In this document: positions 8,668-16,927 of the stretch, one piece after another
Position numbering within the stretch: the stretch's first letter is position 1
How the letters are laid out: each line of letters begins with the position of its first letter
Origin: CAWFGW01 sp963849955
GTDB lineage: Bacteria > Bacteroidota > Bacteroidia > Cytophagales > JAAEPT01
Assembly: GCA_963849955.1 (NCBI GenBank)
Contig: CAWKJU010000017.1
Location: 118,475 to 182,474, forward strand
DNA length: 64,000 bases
Reading direction: 5' to 3'
The notes under the pieces: generated by a model
The model's input: only the letters and a program-made list of their open reading frames with translations
Databases searched by the model: none
Told to the model about the DNA's origin: nothing
Position numbers and translations under genes: made by a program

Positions 8668-9861
8668 TTAAGCAGTTTGTAATCCAGGGACTTCCACTAA
8701 TTCATTTGATTCAGCTGTGTAGTCTACGTCATCATAATGGAACCCAAAGAGATTAAAAAACTCTGTTTTATAACCTTCCAAATCGCCTATAGAGGGGAGC
8801 GTTTCCGTAGAGGCTTGCTCCCACAGTTGCGCCACCTTTTCTTGAATATCATCACGCATTTCCCAATCGTCTATTCGGATGCGTCCTTTTGAATCGGTAG
8901 GTACTTCATCAAGGAACAACCGTTCGGCATATAACCGTTGAATTTGCTCGATACATCCTTCCTGCACGCCATTTTCTTTCATCACCTTATATAACAAGGA
9001 AATATATAAAGGAATTACTGGAATGGCAGAACTGGATTGTGTGACTAAAGCTTTGTTAACCGACACATACGCCTTGCCATTGAGATCCTTTAAGGAATCG
9101 GTGATTGCAAAAGCCGTTTTTTCTAAATCGTCTTTTGCTTTTCCAATGGTACCTTTTCGGTATACCGCCTCCGTAAGTTTTGGGCCAATGTATGAGTATG
9201 CAATTGTCTTAAAATTCGGAGAAAGCGCATTTGCCTTTTTCAATTGGTCAATCCACATTTGCCAATCTTCACCGCCCATTACAGCAACGGTATTTTCAAT
9301 ATCTTCTTCGGTGCACGGCTCGATACTCACCTCTTTCACTTCTCCCGTGTGAAAATCTACGGTTTTATCGGTAAAGGTTTCACCAATAGGTTTCAAGGTA
9401 GATTTATACCGAACGCCCGTATCTGGATGAGTTCGTACAGGTGAGGCAAGACTATAAACGACTAAATCAATTTGTCCTAAGTCTTGTTGAATTAACTCGA
9501 TCGTTTGTTGTTTTATTTCATTTGAAAATGCATCACCATTGATACTTTTGGCATAAATACCGGCTTTATGGGCTTCCTTTTCAAAAGCAGCAGTGTTATA
9601 CCATCCTGCGGATGCTGTTTTACCTTCTGAAGGTGGTTTTTCAAAAAACACCCCTATGGTGGATGAGCATGAACCAAAAGCACTTGTGATTCGTGAAGCC
9701 AGTCCAAACCCTGTGGATGCTCCAATGACTAATACATTTTTTGAACTTTCGATTTTCCCTTTTGACTTGATATAGTCAATTTGATTTAAAACACTTTGTT
9801 CACAGCCCTTAGGGTGAGCGGTGGTGCAGATAAATCCACGAGTTTTAGGTTCTATTATCAT
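8668..9861 (-). CDS. fabV: Enoyl-ACP reductase / trans-2-enoyl-CoA reductase FabV
   Basis: NADH-dependent reduction of the trans-2-enoyl thioester, the last step of each fatty-acid elongation cycle. The 397-residue length is normal for FabV. The N-terminus MIIEPKTRGFICTTAHPKGC is the family signature, VIGASTGFGLASR (from about residue 45) is the nucleotide-binding loop, and YRKGTIGKAK gives the FabV-specific Tyr-x8-Lys active site. It has its own terminator and is separated by a 376-bp gap from fabI on the same strand, so the cell encodes two different enoyl reductases side by side. FabV enzymes are known to tolerate triclosan; whether that applies here is inference. Confidence 0.95.
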   Translation of the reverse strand: MIIEPKTRGFICTTAHPKGCEQSVLNQIDYIKSKGKIESSKNVLVIGASTGFGLASRITSAFGSCSSTIGVFFEKPPSEGKTASAGWYNTAAFEKEAHKAGIYAKSINGDAFSNEIKQQTIELIQQDLGQIDLVVYSLASPVRTHPDTGVRYKSTLKPIGETFTDKTVDFHTGEVKEVSIEPCTEEDIENTVAVMGGEDWQMWIDQLKKANALSPNFKTIAYSYIGPKLTEAVYRKGTIGKAKDDLEKTAFAITDSLKDLNGKAYVSVNKALVTQSSSAIPVIPLYISLLYKVMKENGVQEGCIEQIQRLYAERLFLDEVPTDSKGRIRIDDWEMRDDIQEKVAQLWEQASTETLPSIGDLEGYKTEFFNLFGFHYDDVDYTAESNELVEVPGLQTA

Positions 9862-10156
9862 TTATGGTTGTCTTTTTCTTTATGACGATTAACAATTACC
9901 TCGATGTCAATACTCATAAAACTGATTTATCCCTCAAAGATATCCAAAATTTCTTTAGAAAGCTGCCAATAACTCATTAGGTCACTAGTGTATCTGATTC
10001 AGCGGTAGTTTACAACTAAATTATAAACAGGGCTTCATCCTTCTCCCGAGATTCGGGAGAAGGATCTATTCGCTACTAATTCACTGAGATTCTTCTATTT
10101 GGTTAGAATGACGTGTTCTATAATACTGGTATACGACCATAGAATCAGGTTTTTAT
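9862..10156. other. Gene-free stretch between fabI and fabV
   Basis: No ORF of coding character. It contains the palindrome at 10037-10065 and presumably the fabV promoter, for which no clear consensus is visible. Confidence 0.4.
10037..10065. repeat. 13-bp perfect palindrome in intergenic DNA
   Basis: ATCCTTCTCCCGA, a GAT loop, and its exact inverse. No T-tract follows on either strand, so it is not a terminator. It is probably a dispersed palindromic element, unrelated in sequence to the CAGTG/CACTG family. Confidence 0.5.
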
Positions 10157-10203
10157 CGGGAAATAAAAACCCCCAATGGAGTAGTACTCCATTGGGGGTT
10201 TTA
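10157..10203 (-). terminator. Strong rho-independent terminator of fabI
   Basis: An almost uninterrupted palindrome centred at 10184 (arms AAAACCCCCAATGGAGTA and its inverse, single-G centre). The minus strand then runs into TTTTATTTCC. It lies about 35 bases after the fabI stop. Confidence 0.85.
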
Positions 10204-10237
10204 CATTTTATTGGATGTTAGTCGGTGAAGACAATGA

Positions 10238-11047
10238 CTAAGACAATTTCTCTACCATACTTTCAGTAATACCGGTTGAGCTAAACCCACCGTCATGCAT
10301 CAAGTTTTGCATGGTTACTTTCTTCGTTAAATCAGAGAACATGGTTACGCAGTAATCTGCACATTCATCAGCAGTAGCGTTGCCAAGTGGCGACATGCGT
10401 TCAGCAAAGTCAATAAAGGCATTGAAACCGCTGATGCCTTTTCCAGCAGTAGTTACCGTAGGTGATTGAGAAATGGTATTGACCCGTGTGCCGTTTTTCT
10501 TTGCAAACTCATACCCAAAACTTCTAGCGATGGATTCAAGGACTGCTTTTGCCTGTGCCATGTCGGTGTAGTCTGGGAATACGCGTTGTGCTGCGATGTA
10601 TGATAACGCCAGGATAGATCCATGATCGTTCATTGCGTCTTTGTCGTAAGCAACCTTCATCACCTTGTGAAAAGATAAAGCAGAAACGTCTATGGACTTT
10701 TGAAACCAATCGTAGTTGAGATCGGTGTAAGGTTTTTCTTTTCTAATGTTGGGGCTCATGCCGATGGAGTGGAGGATAAAATCGATTTTACCACCGAATT
10801 TCTCCATTGATTTATCAATCAGGTTTTCCAATTCAGGAATAGAAGTCGCGTCAGCTGGTATAACTTCGGTGTTACATTTTGCTGCCAAGTCGTTGATGGC
10901 ACCCATTCGCATAGCCAAAGCTGCGTTGGTTAAAATGATTTCTGCTCCTTCTTCTACTGCTCGTTCAGCAACTTTCCAAGCTATAGACGATTCGTCCAAA
11001 GCGCCAAAAATAATTCCTTTCTTTCCTTTTAATAAATTATAAGCCAT
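10238..11047 (-). CDS. fabI: Enoyl-ACP reductase FabI (NADH-type SDR)
   Basis: An SDR-fold enoyl reductase of the type II fatty-acid synthase. At 269 residues it is family-typical. The N-terminus MAYNLLKGKKGIIFGALDES has the FabI cofactor loop, and YTDMAQAK gives the Tyr-x6-Lys catalytic pair. The SQSPTVTTAGKGISGF segment is the substrate-binding loop region. It follows recN on the same strand with a 42-base gap but has its own strong terminator. With fabV next door it is redundant for this reaction. Confidence 0.96.
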   Translation of the reverse strand: MAYNLLKGKKGIIFGALDESSIAWKVAERAVEEGAEIILTNAALAMRMGAINDLAAKCNTEVIPADATSIPELENLIDKSMEKFGGKIDFILHSIGMSPNIRKEKPYTDLNYDWFQKSIDVSALSFHKVMKVAYDKDAMNDHGSILALSYIAAQRVFPDYTDMAQAKAVLESIARSFGYEFAKKNGTRVNTISQSPTVTTAGKGISGFNAFIDFAERMSPLGNATADECADYCVTMFSDLTKKVTMQNLMHDGGFSSTGITESMVEKLS

Positions 11048-11089
11048 TGTGTGTCTAATTTTAAAGGATTGAAGATAGCAAAAACCACT

Positions 11090-12742
11090 TTAAGCGCCAA
11101 GCAATTCGCGGGCACTGGCAAAGGCACTTTCACTAGGGTTTTTCCCCCCAATCATTTCTGCTAATTCTTTGGTTCTATCAGCAGCATCGAGCACCCGCAT
11201 GGCACTCATCGTTTTATCCGAGGTGGTATCTTTGTATACATAAAAATGCATGGCTCCTTTTGAGGCAATTTGAGGTAAATGCGTAATGGCAATCACCTGG
11301 TGGTTTTGAGCCATCTTTTGCATCATTTTGCCCATTTGAAGGGCAATTTCACCAGAAATACCCGTGTCTATTTCATCAAAGATAATAGTCGGGAGCGCCA
11401 TCTTATCTGCCATAATGTATTTGATGGCAAACACGAGTCGTGACATTTCTCCTCCTGAGGCGGCTTGTTTTAAGGTGACTGGTGCTATTCCTTTGTTGGC
11501 GCTGAACAGCAACGCAATGTCATCAATACCTGTAGCCGTTAAGCCAGACTCGTTTCGTTGAATGTGTATTTTCGCCTCAGGCATGCCCAATTGAGCCACT
11601 AATTCTTGAATTTTGGATGCCAAAGCCACAAACGATGCAAGACGTTTATCACTCAACTGTTTAGCGAAAGCCAGGGCTTCTTCTTTAGTTTGAGCGACTT
11701 GCTTTTCAAGTGCGAGAATATGATCATCCAGGTTGGTGACTTTGGCAACTTTTTCCGCTAAGTCATCTTGAATGGTGATTAACTCCTGAGCAGTTTCAAC
11801 ATGGTGTTTTAAAAGTAGGCGTTGAAGTTTGTCGTAACGGGTTTTTAATTCCTCCGCACGGGCAGCGTCATATTCTATGGCCTCATTTTCTGATTCGAGC
11901 TCTTGAGCCAAATCCTGAATTTCTGTTTGACTGCTTAACAAGCGTTCGTATAACTTGGCGTATGCAGGTGATAACTGTTGGATTTGTTTGAGGGAAGTAA
12001 TGGCTTCGTAAAGAAAATTGGTAGCCCCTGTATCTGGATTATCCAACAACTGATTGCTTTGAATCAAGTTGGTTTTAATAAGCTCAGCGTTGTCAATCAA
12101 CTGTATTTCTTGCTCTAAGCTAGCTTCTTCCCCTAGTTGTGGGTTTAATTCTTCAAGCTCGTTGAGCAAAAAACTGTTGTAGTCTAATTCACTTTTAAAG
12201 TTTTCAGCACTGCTTCTTACTTTTTCCAACTCCTTTTTCAAGTTAGAATAATACGAATACCCGGTTTGATACGCGCTTAATTCTTGTGCAGTGTCTGCAA
12301 AAGCATCTATGAGCTCAAGTTGAAAATTGTTCTTTTTTAAAAATAAGGTGTCGTGTTGAGAATGGATGTCGACCAACTGTTCACCCAGTTCTTTGAGTAC
12401 ATCTAAGGTGGTAGGCGTATCGTTGATAAAGGCCCGTGATTTTCCACTAGGAGCAATTTCTCTTCTTACGGTCGATATCGCTTCGTAGTCCAAGTCGTTT
12501 TCCTTAAAAAACGATTCGATTTTATAGGCAGCGAGGTTAAAAGTACCTTCAATGATGCATTTTTCAGAATCATCTAATAATGCTTTTGTGTCCGCACGCT
12601 GTCCTAAAATTAACCCTAAAGCACCCAGCATGATGGATTTACCTGCACCCGTTTCACCAGTAATGGTGTTCAGCTTTTCTGAAGGAGAAAAGTGGAGTGA
12701 CTTAATGAGGGCATAATTTTTAACTTGAAGCGATTGCAGCAT
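11090..12742 (-). CDS. recN: DNA repair protein RecN
   Basis: An SMC-like ATPase acting in double-strand-break repair. Its 550 residues show an N-terminal P-loop GETGAGKS (about 30-37), a long coiled-coil centre, and a C-terminal half with SGGEMSRLVFAIKYI (signature) and TIIFDEIDTGISG (Walker B and D-loop). The start overlaps the end of the 80-codon upstream gene by 23 bases, which suggests translational coupling. It is the penultimate gene of the long leftward cluster from the ostA-like gene to fabI. Confidence 0.96.
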   Translation of the reverse strand: MLQSLQVKNYALIKSLHFSPSEKLNTITGETGAGKSIMLGALGLILGQRADTKALLDDSEKCIIEGTFNLAAYKIESFFKENDLDYEAISTVRREIAPSGKSRAFINDTPTTLDVLKELGEQLVDIHSQHDTLFLKKNNFQLELIDAFADTAQELSAYQTGYSYYSNLKKELEKVRSSAENFKSELDYNSFLLNELEELNPQLGEEASLEQEIQLIDNAELIKTNLIQSNQLLDNPDTGATNFLYEAITSLKQIQQLSPAYAKLYERLLSSQTEIQDLAQELESENEAIEYDAARAEELKTRYDKLQRLLLKHHVETAQELITIQDDLAEKVAKVTNLDDHILALEKQVAQTKEEALAFAKQLSDKRLASFVALASKIQELVAQLGMPEAKIHIQRNESGLTATGIDDIALLFSANKGIAPVTLKQAASGGEMSRLVFAIKYIMADKMALPTIIFDEIDTGISGEIALQMGKMMQKMAQNHQVIAITHLPQIASKGAMHFYVYKDTTSDKTMSAMRVLDAADRTKELAEMIGGKNPSESAFASARELLGA

Positions 12743-12962
12743 CCTTTGGTATATCGATAATTATCTCGTTAATTTCTTTTAATTCAAACCGAAGTATCGA
12801 ACTTCTTTTCGTTTTTAAAGTTACAGAATTTCCATCGACTTGTTTTATATAGCCAATGGAAACCGCACCCGATTTCAACACGATGTTAGCGAGTTGGTTG
12901 ATGATTTTTTCAGTTGAAGCCGCGATGTGACTTGCTGGTATTCGAATTAAGCGTTTGCTCAT
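12720..12962 (-). CDS. Small conserved-looking protein coupled to recN
   Basis: 80 residues, MSKRLIRIPASHIAASTEKI onward. An N-terminal helix-like segment is followed by a beta-rich part (VSIGYIKQVDGNSVTLKTKR, then FELKEINEIIIDIP) reminiscent of a small SH3/Sm-like barrel; this is only a pattern impression. The stop lies inside recN (GATGCTGC contains the recN ATG). No family recognised. Strand, spacing and overlap argue that it is a real gene. Confidence 0.55.
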   Translation of the reverse strand: MSKRLIRIPASHIAASTEKIINQLANIVLKSGAVSIGYIKQVDGNSVTLKTKRSSILRFELKEINEIIIDIPKDAAIASS

Positions 12963-13013
12963 AAATCAAAAATAGTGAAGAGAAGGGAAAAGATATACGA
13001 CACGTGTGGGGTT

Positions 13014-13667
13014 TTATTTAAAAACCCGCACAGGGCGCACCGATTCTTTATAAAATTTGCGGTAATAACTTTGCCCAAACATTTCATACTCACTTGGTCC
13101 TTTAAAGTGTTCAATCCATGCAAATTCACCGTCTTTTTCGGTAGAAGTCCAGTATTCCTTTTCGTTAAAATGTACTCGAGAGTTATGCGAGAGGTTCATA
13201 TAAGCTTCATGCAGTTCATCTTTGGAAGGTAAAAACCAATCGTTAAAACCACCCCCATCATGGAGCAAACACAATTCCGCAGCAGAAATCATCCATTCTT
13301 TAGCATCAGGATCATACAACGGGCAATTTTTGGCTTTTATTTTACGAGTATTTTCAAGTCCTGCTCCAATGCGGGCATCCGTAGCGCCCGTGACAATCAC
13401 ACGGCAACTCCAAATGATTTGAGTTTTAGTGGTATCATAATCGTATGACAAATCTTTCAAACCGAAGACCATTCCCGTGGTATCATCAAAAAAGTGGAAA
13501 ATATAACCGCCTTGGTAGGTATAACCATATAATGAATCTTCAGAAACGCCACTTTTAATTATTTTTTTTGGCGTCTCTCCATTATTTAATCGCTCCTGAA
13601 TGGATTGTGCCTGAAGTGAATAACAAATAATTAAAACAAATAAGCTAAGGTTAAATATGTTTTTCAT
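13014..13667 (-). CDS. Exported DUF1566/Lcl-domain protein
   Basis: 217 residues with a signal peptide (MKNIFNLSLFVLIICYSLQAQ). The C-terminal half carries the hallmarks of the DUF1566 (Lcl C-terminal) domain: GGGFNDWFLPSKDELHEAY, then EYWTSTEKDGEFAW and a final SVRPVRVFK. Several Cys residues (SCRV, NCPLYD, LCLLHD) could pair after export. The biochemical role of the domain is not established; it occurs in many secreted Bacteroidota and Fibrobacter proteins. It lies 10 bases downstream of porD on the same strand. Confidence 0.75.
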   Translation of the reverse strand: MKNIFNLSLFVLIICYSLQAQSIQERLNNGETPKKIIKSGVSEDSLYGYTYQGGYIFHFFDDTTGMVFGLKDLSYDYDTTKTQIIWSCRVIVTGATDARIGAGLENTRKIKAKNCPLYDPDAKEWMISAAELCLLHDGGGFNDWFLPSKDELHEAYMNLSHNSRVHFNEKEYWTSTEKDGEFAWIEHFKGPSEYEMFGQSYYRKFYKESVRPVRVFK

Positions 13668-13677
13668 CGAGATGATT

Positions 13678-14622
13678 TTATTGCATCATTTTTTGATACA
13701 CATCAGCATTACTTGGGTCTAGTTTGCGCAAGGTACTGTAAGCTTTCATTTTCGTTTGCATATCAGCAGATTTAAAAATAGTTACAAATTCATCTCCTTT
13801 AGTAAAAAAATAACTGTTTAAAAGCACACTGGTAGGAACAATGTTTCGTATTTTTTGAATTTCTTCAAACATTGCAATGATTTTTTCTTGTGACTCTTTT
13901 TGTGTTTTAGTGTCTTTAAACGTGTCTAACACTTCTCGGTTATATCGATAGGTGATTTTGCGAAATGGTTCAAATTGTGGGTTAAGCATGTTATCTACCA
14001 GCCAATATCGGTTGTTAACACCTTCAAAGGCTTTCCATCCTTCATAAGGAGATTGTTGCGCATTATTGACAATGTCTCGAGCTTTGTTGAAATATGGAGT
14101 TCCACCTAAAGGAGCAAATGAATCATAATCATACCCAATAATCATGTAGGCATAATAAGCAAGTAAGGAGGTAAGGTTGGAGATGTAACTATTTTCATTG
14201 TAGTTTAATTCCTGCGATTGAGTATAATCGAAGTTGAAGTTTTTATCAGAAAAATTTAATAGTTGGGTTTCATAATCTACGCCATAAATAGGTCTACTCG
14301 ATTGTATTTGAGCGATTGCAGTGATTCTTCCTCCATTCGGAGCACTCATGGAGGTGATTTGAATTAAGATCGAGCAATTGATTTTTTCTTCAGGTTTAAA
14401 CTCATCATCAGTCCACTGGCGATAGTTCATGAACTCATAAATCTGTGTTTGAAGTTCTTCAAAAATTTGTTTTTCCTGAGTTTGAAGTTGGTCAGTGTTG
14501 ACCACTACTCTACAATTAAGCTCTTGACTGTAAGCAAAGCCTACAAAAGCTAAGAGTGCTAGCGTAAAAAAATTAGCTAAATTTTTTCTCAAGGAAAGAA
14601 ACAATGTCTTTGGCAACTTCAT
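13678..14622 (-). CDS. porD: DUF4835 protein, T9SS-associated PorD
   Basis: The DUF4835 family corresponds to PorD, a protein linked to the type IX secretion system (family knowledge; role not defined). The sequence QELNCRVVVNTDQLQTQEKQ after the signal peptide and the blocks NNRYWLVDNMLNPQFEPFRK and KLDPSNADVYQKMMQ are family-typical. The frame opens at a TTG (14640); I take the ATG at 14622 (MKLPKTLF), although a TTG at 14592 (L)RKNLANFFTLALLAF would give the neatest signal peptide. All options overlap the end of coaB. Neighbours coaBC, rpoZ and bamD form the usual Bacteroidota cluster. Confidence 0.8.
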   Translation of the reverse strand: MKLPKTLFLSLRKNLANFFTLALLAFVGFAYSQELNCRVVVNTDQLQTQEKQIFEELQTQIYEFMNYRQWTDDEFKPEEKINCSILIQITSMSAPNGGRITAIAQIQSSRPIYGVDYETQLLNFSDKNFNFDYTQSQELNYNENSYISNLTSLLAYYAYMIIGYDYDSFAPLGGTPYFNKARDIVNNAQQSPYEGWKAFEGVNNRYWLVDNMLNPQFEPFRKITYRYNREVLDTFKDTKTQKESQEKIIAMFEEIQKIRNIVPTSVLLNSYFFTKGDEFVTIFKSADMQTKMKAYSTLRKLDPSNADVYQKMMQ

Positions 14623-15217
14623 GTTTAGTTTTAAACTCAAAATCGTAATATTTATTATGGTCTAAGATGGTGATTTTATTATAATCAGAACCAAAGACTT
14701 GATTTTCTTTTTGTAATGAATTTAAGATGATAAAATCAAAATTCTTACTTTCAAGCTTAGATTTTGCGTTTTCTAGTTCATTATTTGTCTCTAAAGCGAA
14801 ACCAGCAAACACTTGATGATTTTTTTTATTTGCCCCAAGTGTTTTCGCAATATCTATATTTTTAACCAACTCAAGCGTCATTTCGTTTTCCTTCTTCTTG
14901 ATTTTGGTATCAGAAACCGATTTAGGTCTGTAGTCAGCTACTGCTGCAGCTAAAATTACGGCATCTGCATTTTCAACTAAAGGTAAAGCAGCTTCGTACA
15001 TTTCTTGAGCAGATTGCACACGAACTAGGTGAACATCAGCATCAGGAGTTAAATGGGTTGGTCCACTGATGAGGTGCACTCTAGCACCTTTTTTTGCCAA
15101 TTCATTAGCGATAGCATAACCCATTTTTCCAGAGGAATGGTTACCAATAAACCGGACAGGGTCAATTGCTTCATGCGTTGGTCCTGCAGTGACTACAACA
15201 GTTTTACCCTTTAACAT
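14573..15217 (-). CDS. coaB: Phosphopantothenate-cysteine ligase (CoaB half of CoaBC)
   Basis: Joins cysteine to 4'-phosphopantothenate in CoA synthesis. 214 residues: GKTVVVTAGPTHEAIDPVRF (nucleotide loop), IGNHSSGKMGYAIA, AAAVADYRP and KIKKKENEM (the Lys-x-Lys-Lys motif) are typical CoaB blocks. In most Bacteroidota CoaB is the C-terminal half of a fused CoaBC. Here its ATG lies inside the last codons of coaC (ATGTTAA overlap, 7 bases, -1 frame). Joining the frames by one base would give a fused protein of about 392 residues, the usual size. Either a true split with translational coupling or a frameshift. Confidence 0.88.
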   Translation of the reverse strand: MLKGKTVVVTAGPTHEAIDPVRFIGNHSSGKMGYAIANELAKKGARVHLISGPTHLTPDADVHLVRVQSAQEMYEAALPLVENADAVILAAAVADYRPKSVSDTKIKKKENEMTLELVKNIDIAKTLGANKKNHQVFAGFALETNNELENAKSKLESKNFDFIILNSLQKENQVFGSDYNKITILDHNKYYDFEFKTKHEVAKDIVSFLEKKFS

Positions 15218-15750
15218 AGTTCACTAATCAAAAAAGCAACAAGATCCTCGGGTTCTGCCATGCGTCCTTCTCCCACCAAGCCACTGGCTAATTCGCCATG
15301 AGTCGCTGGAATTACTTTATTGCCAAAAGCACTCAACGTTTGAATGTTGTGCTGTGTTGCGGGGTGTTTATACATATCCAAATCCATTGCTGGGGCAACT
15401 GCTACAGGACATTTTGCGGATAGATAAGTTGCTAAAAGTAAATTATCGCAGGCACCATGGGCCATTTTGCTTAATGTGTTTGCACTAGCGGGAGCGATGA
15501 TGAAATAATCAGCCCATAACGCTAACTCCACATGGTTATTCCATTGTCCCTGGCTGAGTTCAAATTCTGAATAGACAGGATTGTTGGACAACGTTGATAG
15601 CGTGAGTGGCGTAATAAAAGATTGAGCTGAAGAAGTCATAATGACTTTCACTTCAGCTCCATTTTTTACCAATTGCCGAACCAGATAAGCGGCTTTATAA
15701 GCAGCAATGCTACCGGTAATTCCAAGTAGTATTTTTTTCTGGTTCAACAT
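15211..15750 (-). CDS. coaC: Phosphopantothenoylcysteine decarboxylase (CoaC half of CoaBC)
   Basis: An FMN-dependent decarboxylase, the step after CoaB in CoA synthesis. 179 residues: GITGSIAAYKAAYLVRQL (flavin-binding start), HVELALWADYFIIAPASANT with the catalytic His and the PASANT motif, and PAMDLDMY for the substrate clamp. GEGRMAEPEDLV is the normal end of the domain. The frame then stops after SELC, exactly where fused enzymes continue through a short linker into CoaB. Confidence 0.9.
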   Translation of the reverse strand: MLNQKKILLGITGSIAAYKAAYLVRQLVKNGAEVKVIMTSSAQSFITPLTLSTLSNNPVYSEFELSQGQWNNHVELALWADYFIIAPASANTLSKMAHGACDNLLLATYLSAKCPVAVAPAMDLDMYKHPATQHNIQTLSAFGNKVIPATHGELASGLVGEGRMAEPEDLVAFLISELC

Positions 15751-15761
15751 GTATGCGTTGT

Positions 15762-16067
15762 TTATACTTGCTCTTCTCTATTTCTGAAAGCTATTTTATC
15801 TTCCAAAAATTCATAGATAGCACTCATAGAAGGCTTTGGCATTTTTTCATAATGCTTCGAAATTTCAATTTGCTCTCTGTTTTCGAAAATTTCTTCGAGG
15901 TTATCTACAGAACTAGCAAATTCAGCCAATTTACCACTCAATTCTTCTTTCGTAGTAACAGATATTTGTCGTGCTCTTTTCGAGATGATGTTTACTGATT
16001 TATAGATGTTGCCAGTAGGTTCTGACATATCTATTAGGTCTCTTGTTACAATTTCTGCTTTTGACAT
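15762..16067 (-). CDS. rpoZ: RNA polymerase omega-subunit-like protein (Bacteroidota type)
   Basis: 101 residues. GNIYKSVNIISKRARQIS is the omega helix that wraps the beta' C-terminus, although overall the protein resembles the divergent Bacteroidota form rather than proteobacterial RpoZ. KPSMSAIYEFLEDKIAFR closes the domain. It sits between bamD (9 bases upstream) and coaC (11 bases downstream), an arrangement conserved in this phylum. Confidence 0.82.
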   Translation of the reverse strand: MSKAEIVTRDLIDMSEPTGNIYKSVNIISKRARQISVTTKEELSGKLAEFASSVDNLEEIFENREQIEISKHYEKMPKPSMSAIYEFLEDKIAFRNREEQV

Positions 16068-16075
16068 AATATTAA

Positions 16076-16903
16076 TTAGTTTTCAAGTTCTAATAATTCG
16101 TTTTGGGTATTTCTATATACAACCTCAGCGTCTTTTCTATAGTTGCTGGATTGGTATTTATCGATGAAGGCAAAATAATAATCTTTTGCTTCTTCTAAGC
16201 GATTTCTTTTTAAATAGATGGTTTTACCGTCTTTTTTAACTTTTTGTAAACTTTGTTTTCCAAAAAGGTATTGTGCTTGAATTTTTAAATATGCTAGCTC
16301 TTCGTTGTATTGCGAGTCAGGGTAATCGGTGCTAAAGTTATCAAAGGAGATAACAGCAGCGCGATGATGGCCTATTTTAAATTGAAGCTTAGCGGTTTCA
16401 TAAGCTTTTTTTTCCAGCTTACGCTGAAACTCATCAATTTTAGCATTACACTCCGCCATGTACTTTGTGTCCGGATACTTGTTAATGAATCCTTGCAAAG
16501 CATTAATAGCTTTATACGTATTTGTTTGATCAAGTTCGTAGATAGGTGAAATTCGAGCAAGAGACATGGCACTCATGTAGTTAGCTTCTTCCGCAAACTC
16601 ACTTCGAGGAAAGGTTTCGTAAAATTTCTTGAAGTAATAAGATGCTAAATAATATTCTTTTTGATTGTATTGAGTATAAGCATATTTTAGTTGCACATCT
16701 TCTGCTTCTTTTTTCCCTTTGGTTAAAGGAACGATGCTTTCTAATAATACACTTGCTCGGTACCAATCGTTATCATCGTAATAGCGTAAAGCAGCCTCAT
16801 ATTTTTCATCATACGTTCCCTTTTTTTGGATACGCTGAAATTCACTACACCCGGATAAGGTGAGTGTAACTATTATGAACGCAAATACGATTCTTTTAAA
16901 CAT
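16076..16903 (-). CDS. bamD: Outer-membrane assembly lipoprotein BamD
   Basis: Essential periplasmic partner of BamA in inserting outer-membrane barrels. 275 residues with a lipobox (FIIVTLTLSGC, Cys19) and tandem TPR-like helices: YEAALRYYDDNDWYRASVLL, YYLASYYFKKFYETFPRSEF and RAAVISFDNFSTDYPDSQY. The SEFQRIQKKGTYDEKYEAAL start is the Bacteroidota BamD signature. It is 24 bases downstream of the ostA-like gene, linking two envelope-biogenesis functions. Confidence 0.93.
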   Translation of the reverse strand: MFKRIVFAFIIVTLTLSGCSEFQRIQKKGTYDEKYEAALRYYDDNDWYRASVLLESIVPLTKGKKEAEDVQLKYAYTQYNQKEYYLASYYFKKFYETFPRSEFAEEANYMSAMSLARISPIYELDQTNTYKAINALQGFINKYPDTKYMAECNAKIDEFQRKLEKKAYETAKLQFKIGHHRAAVISFDNFSTDYPDSQYNEELAYLKIQAQYLFGKQSLQKVKKDGKTIYLKRNRLEEAKDYYFAFIDKYQSSNYRKDAEVVYRNTQNELLELEN

Positions 16904-16927
16904 AAGCCGGCAAAGATACCAGTTTTA

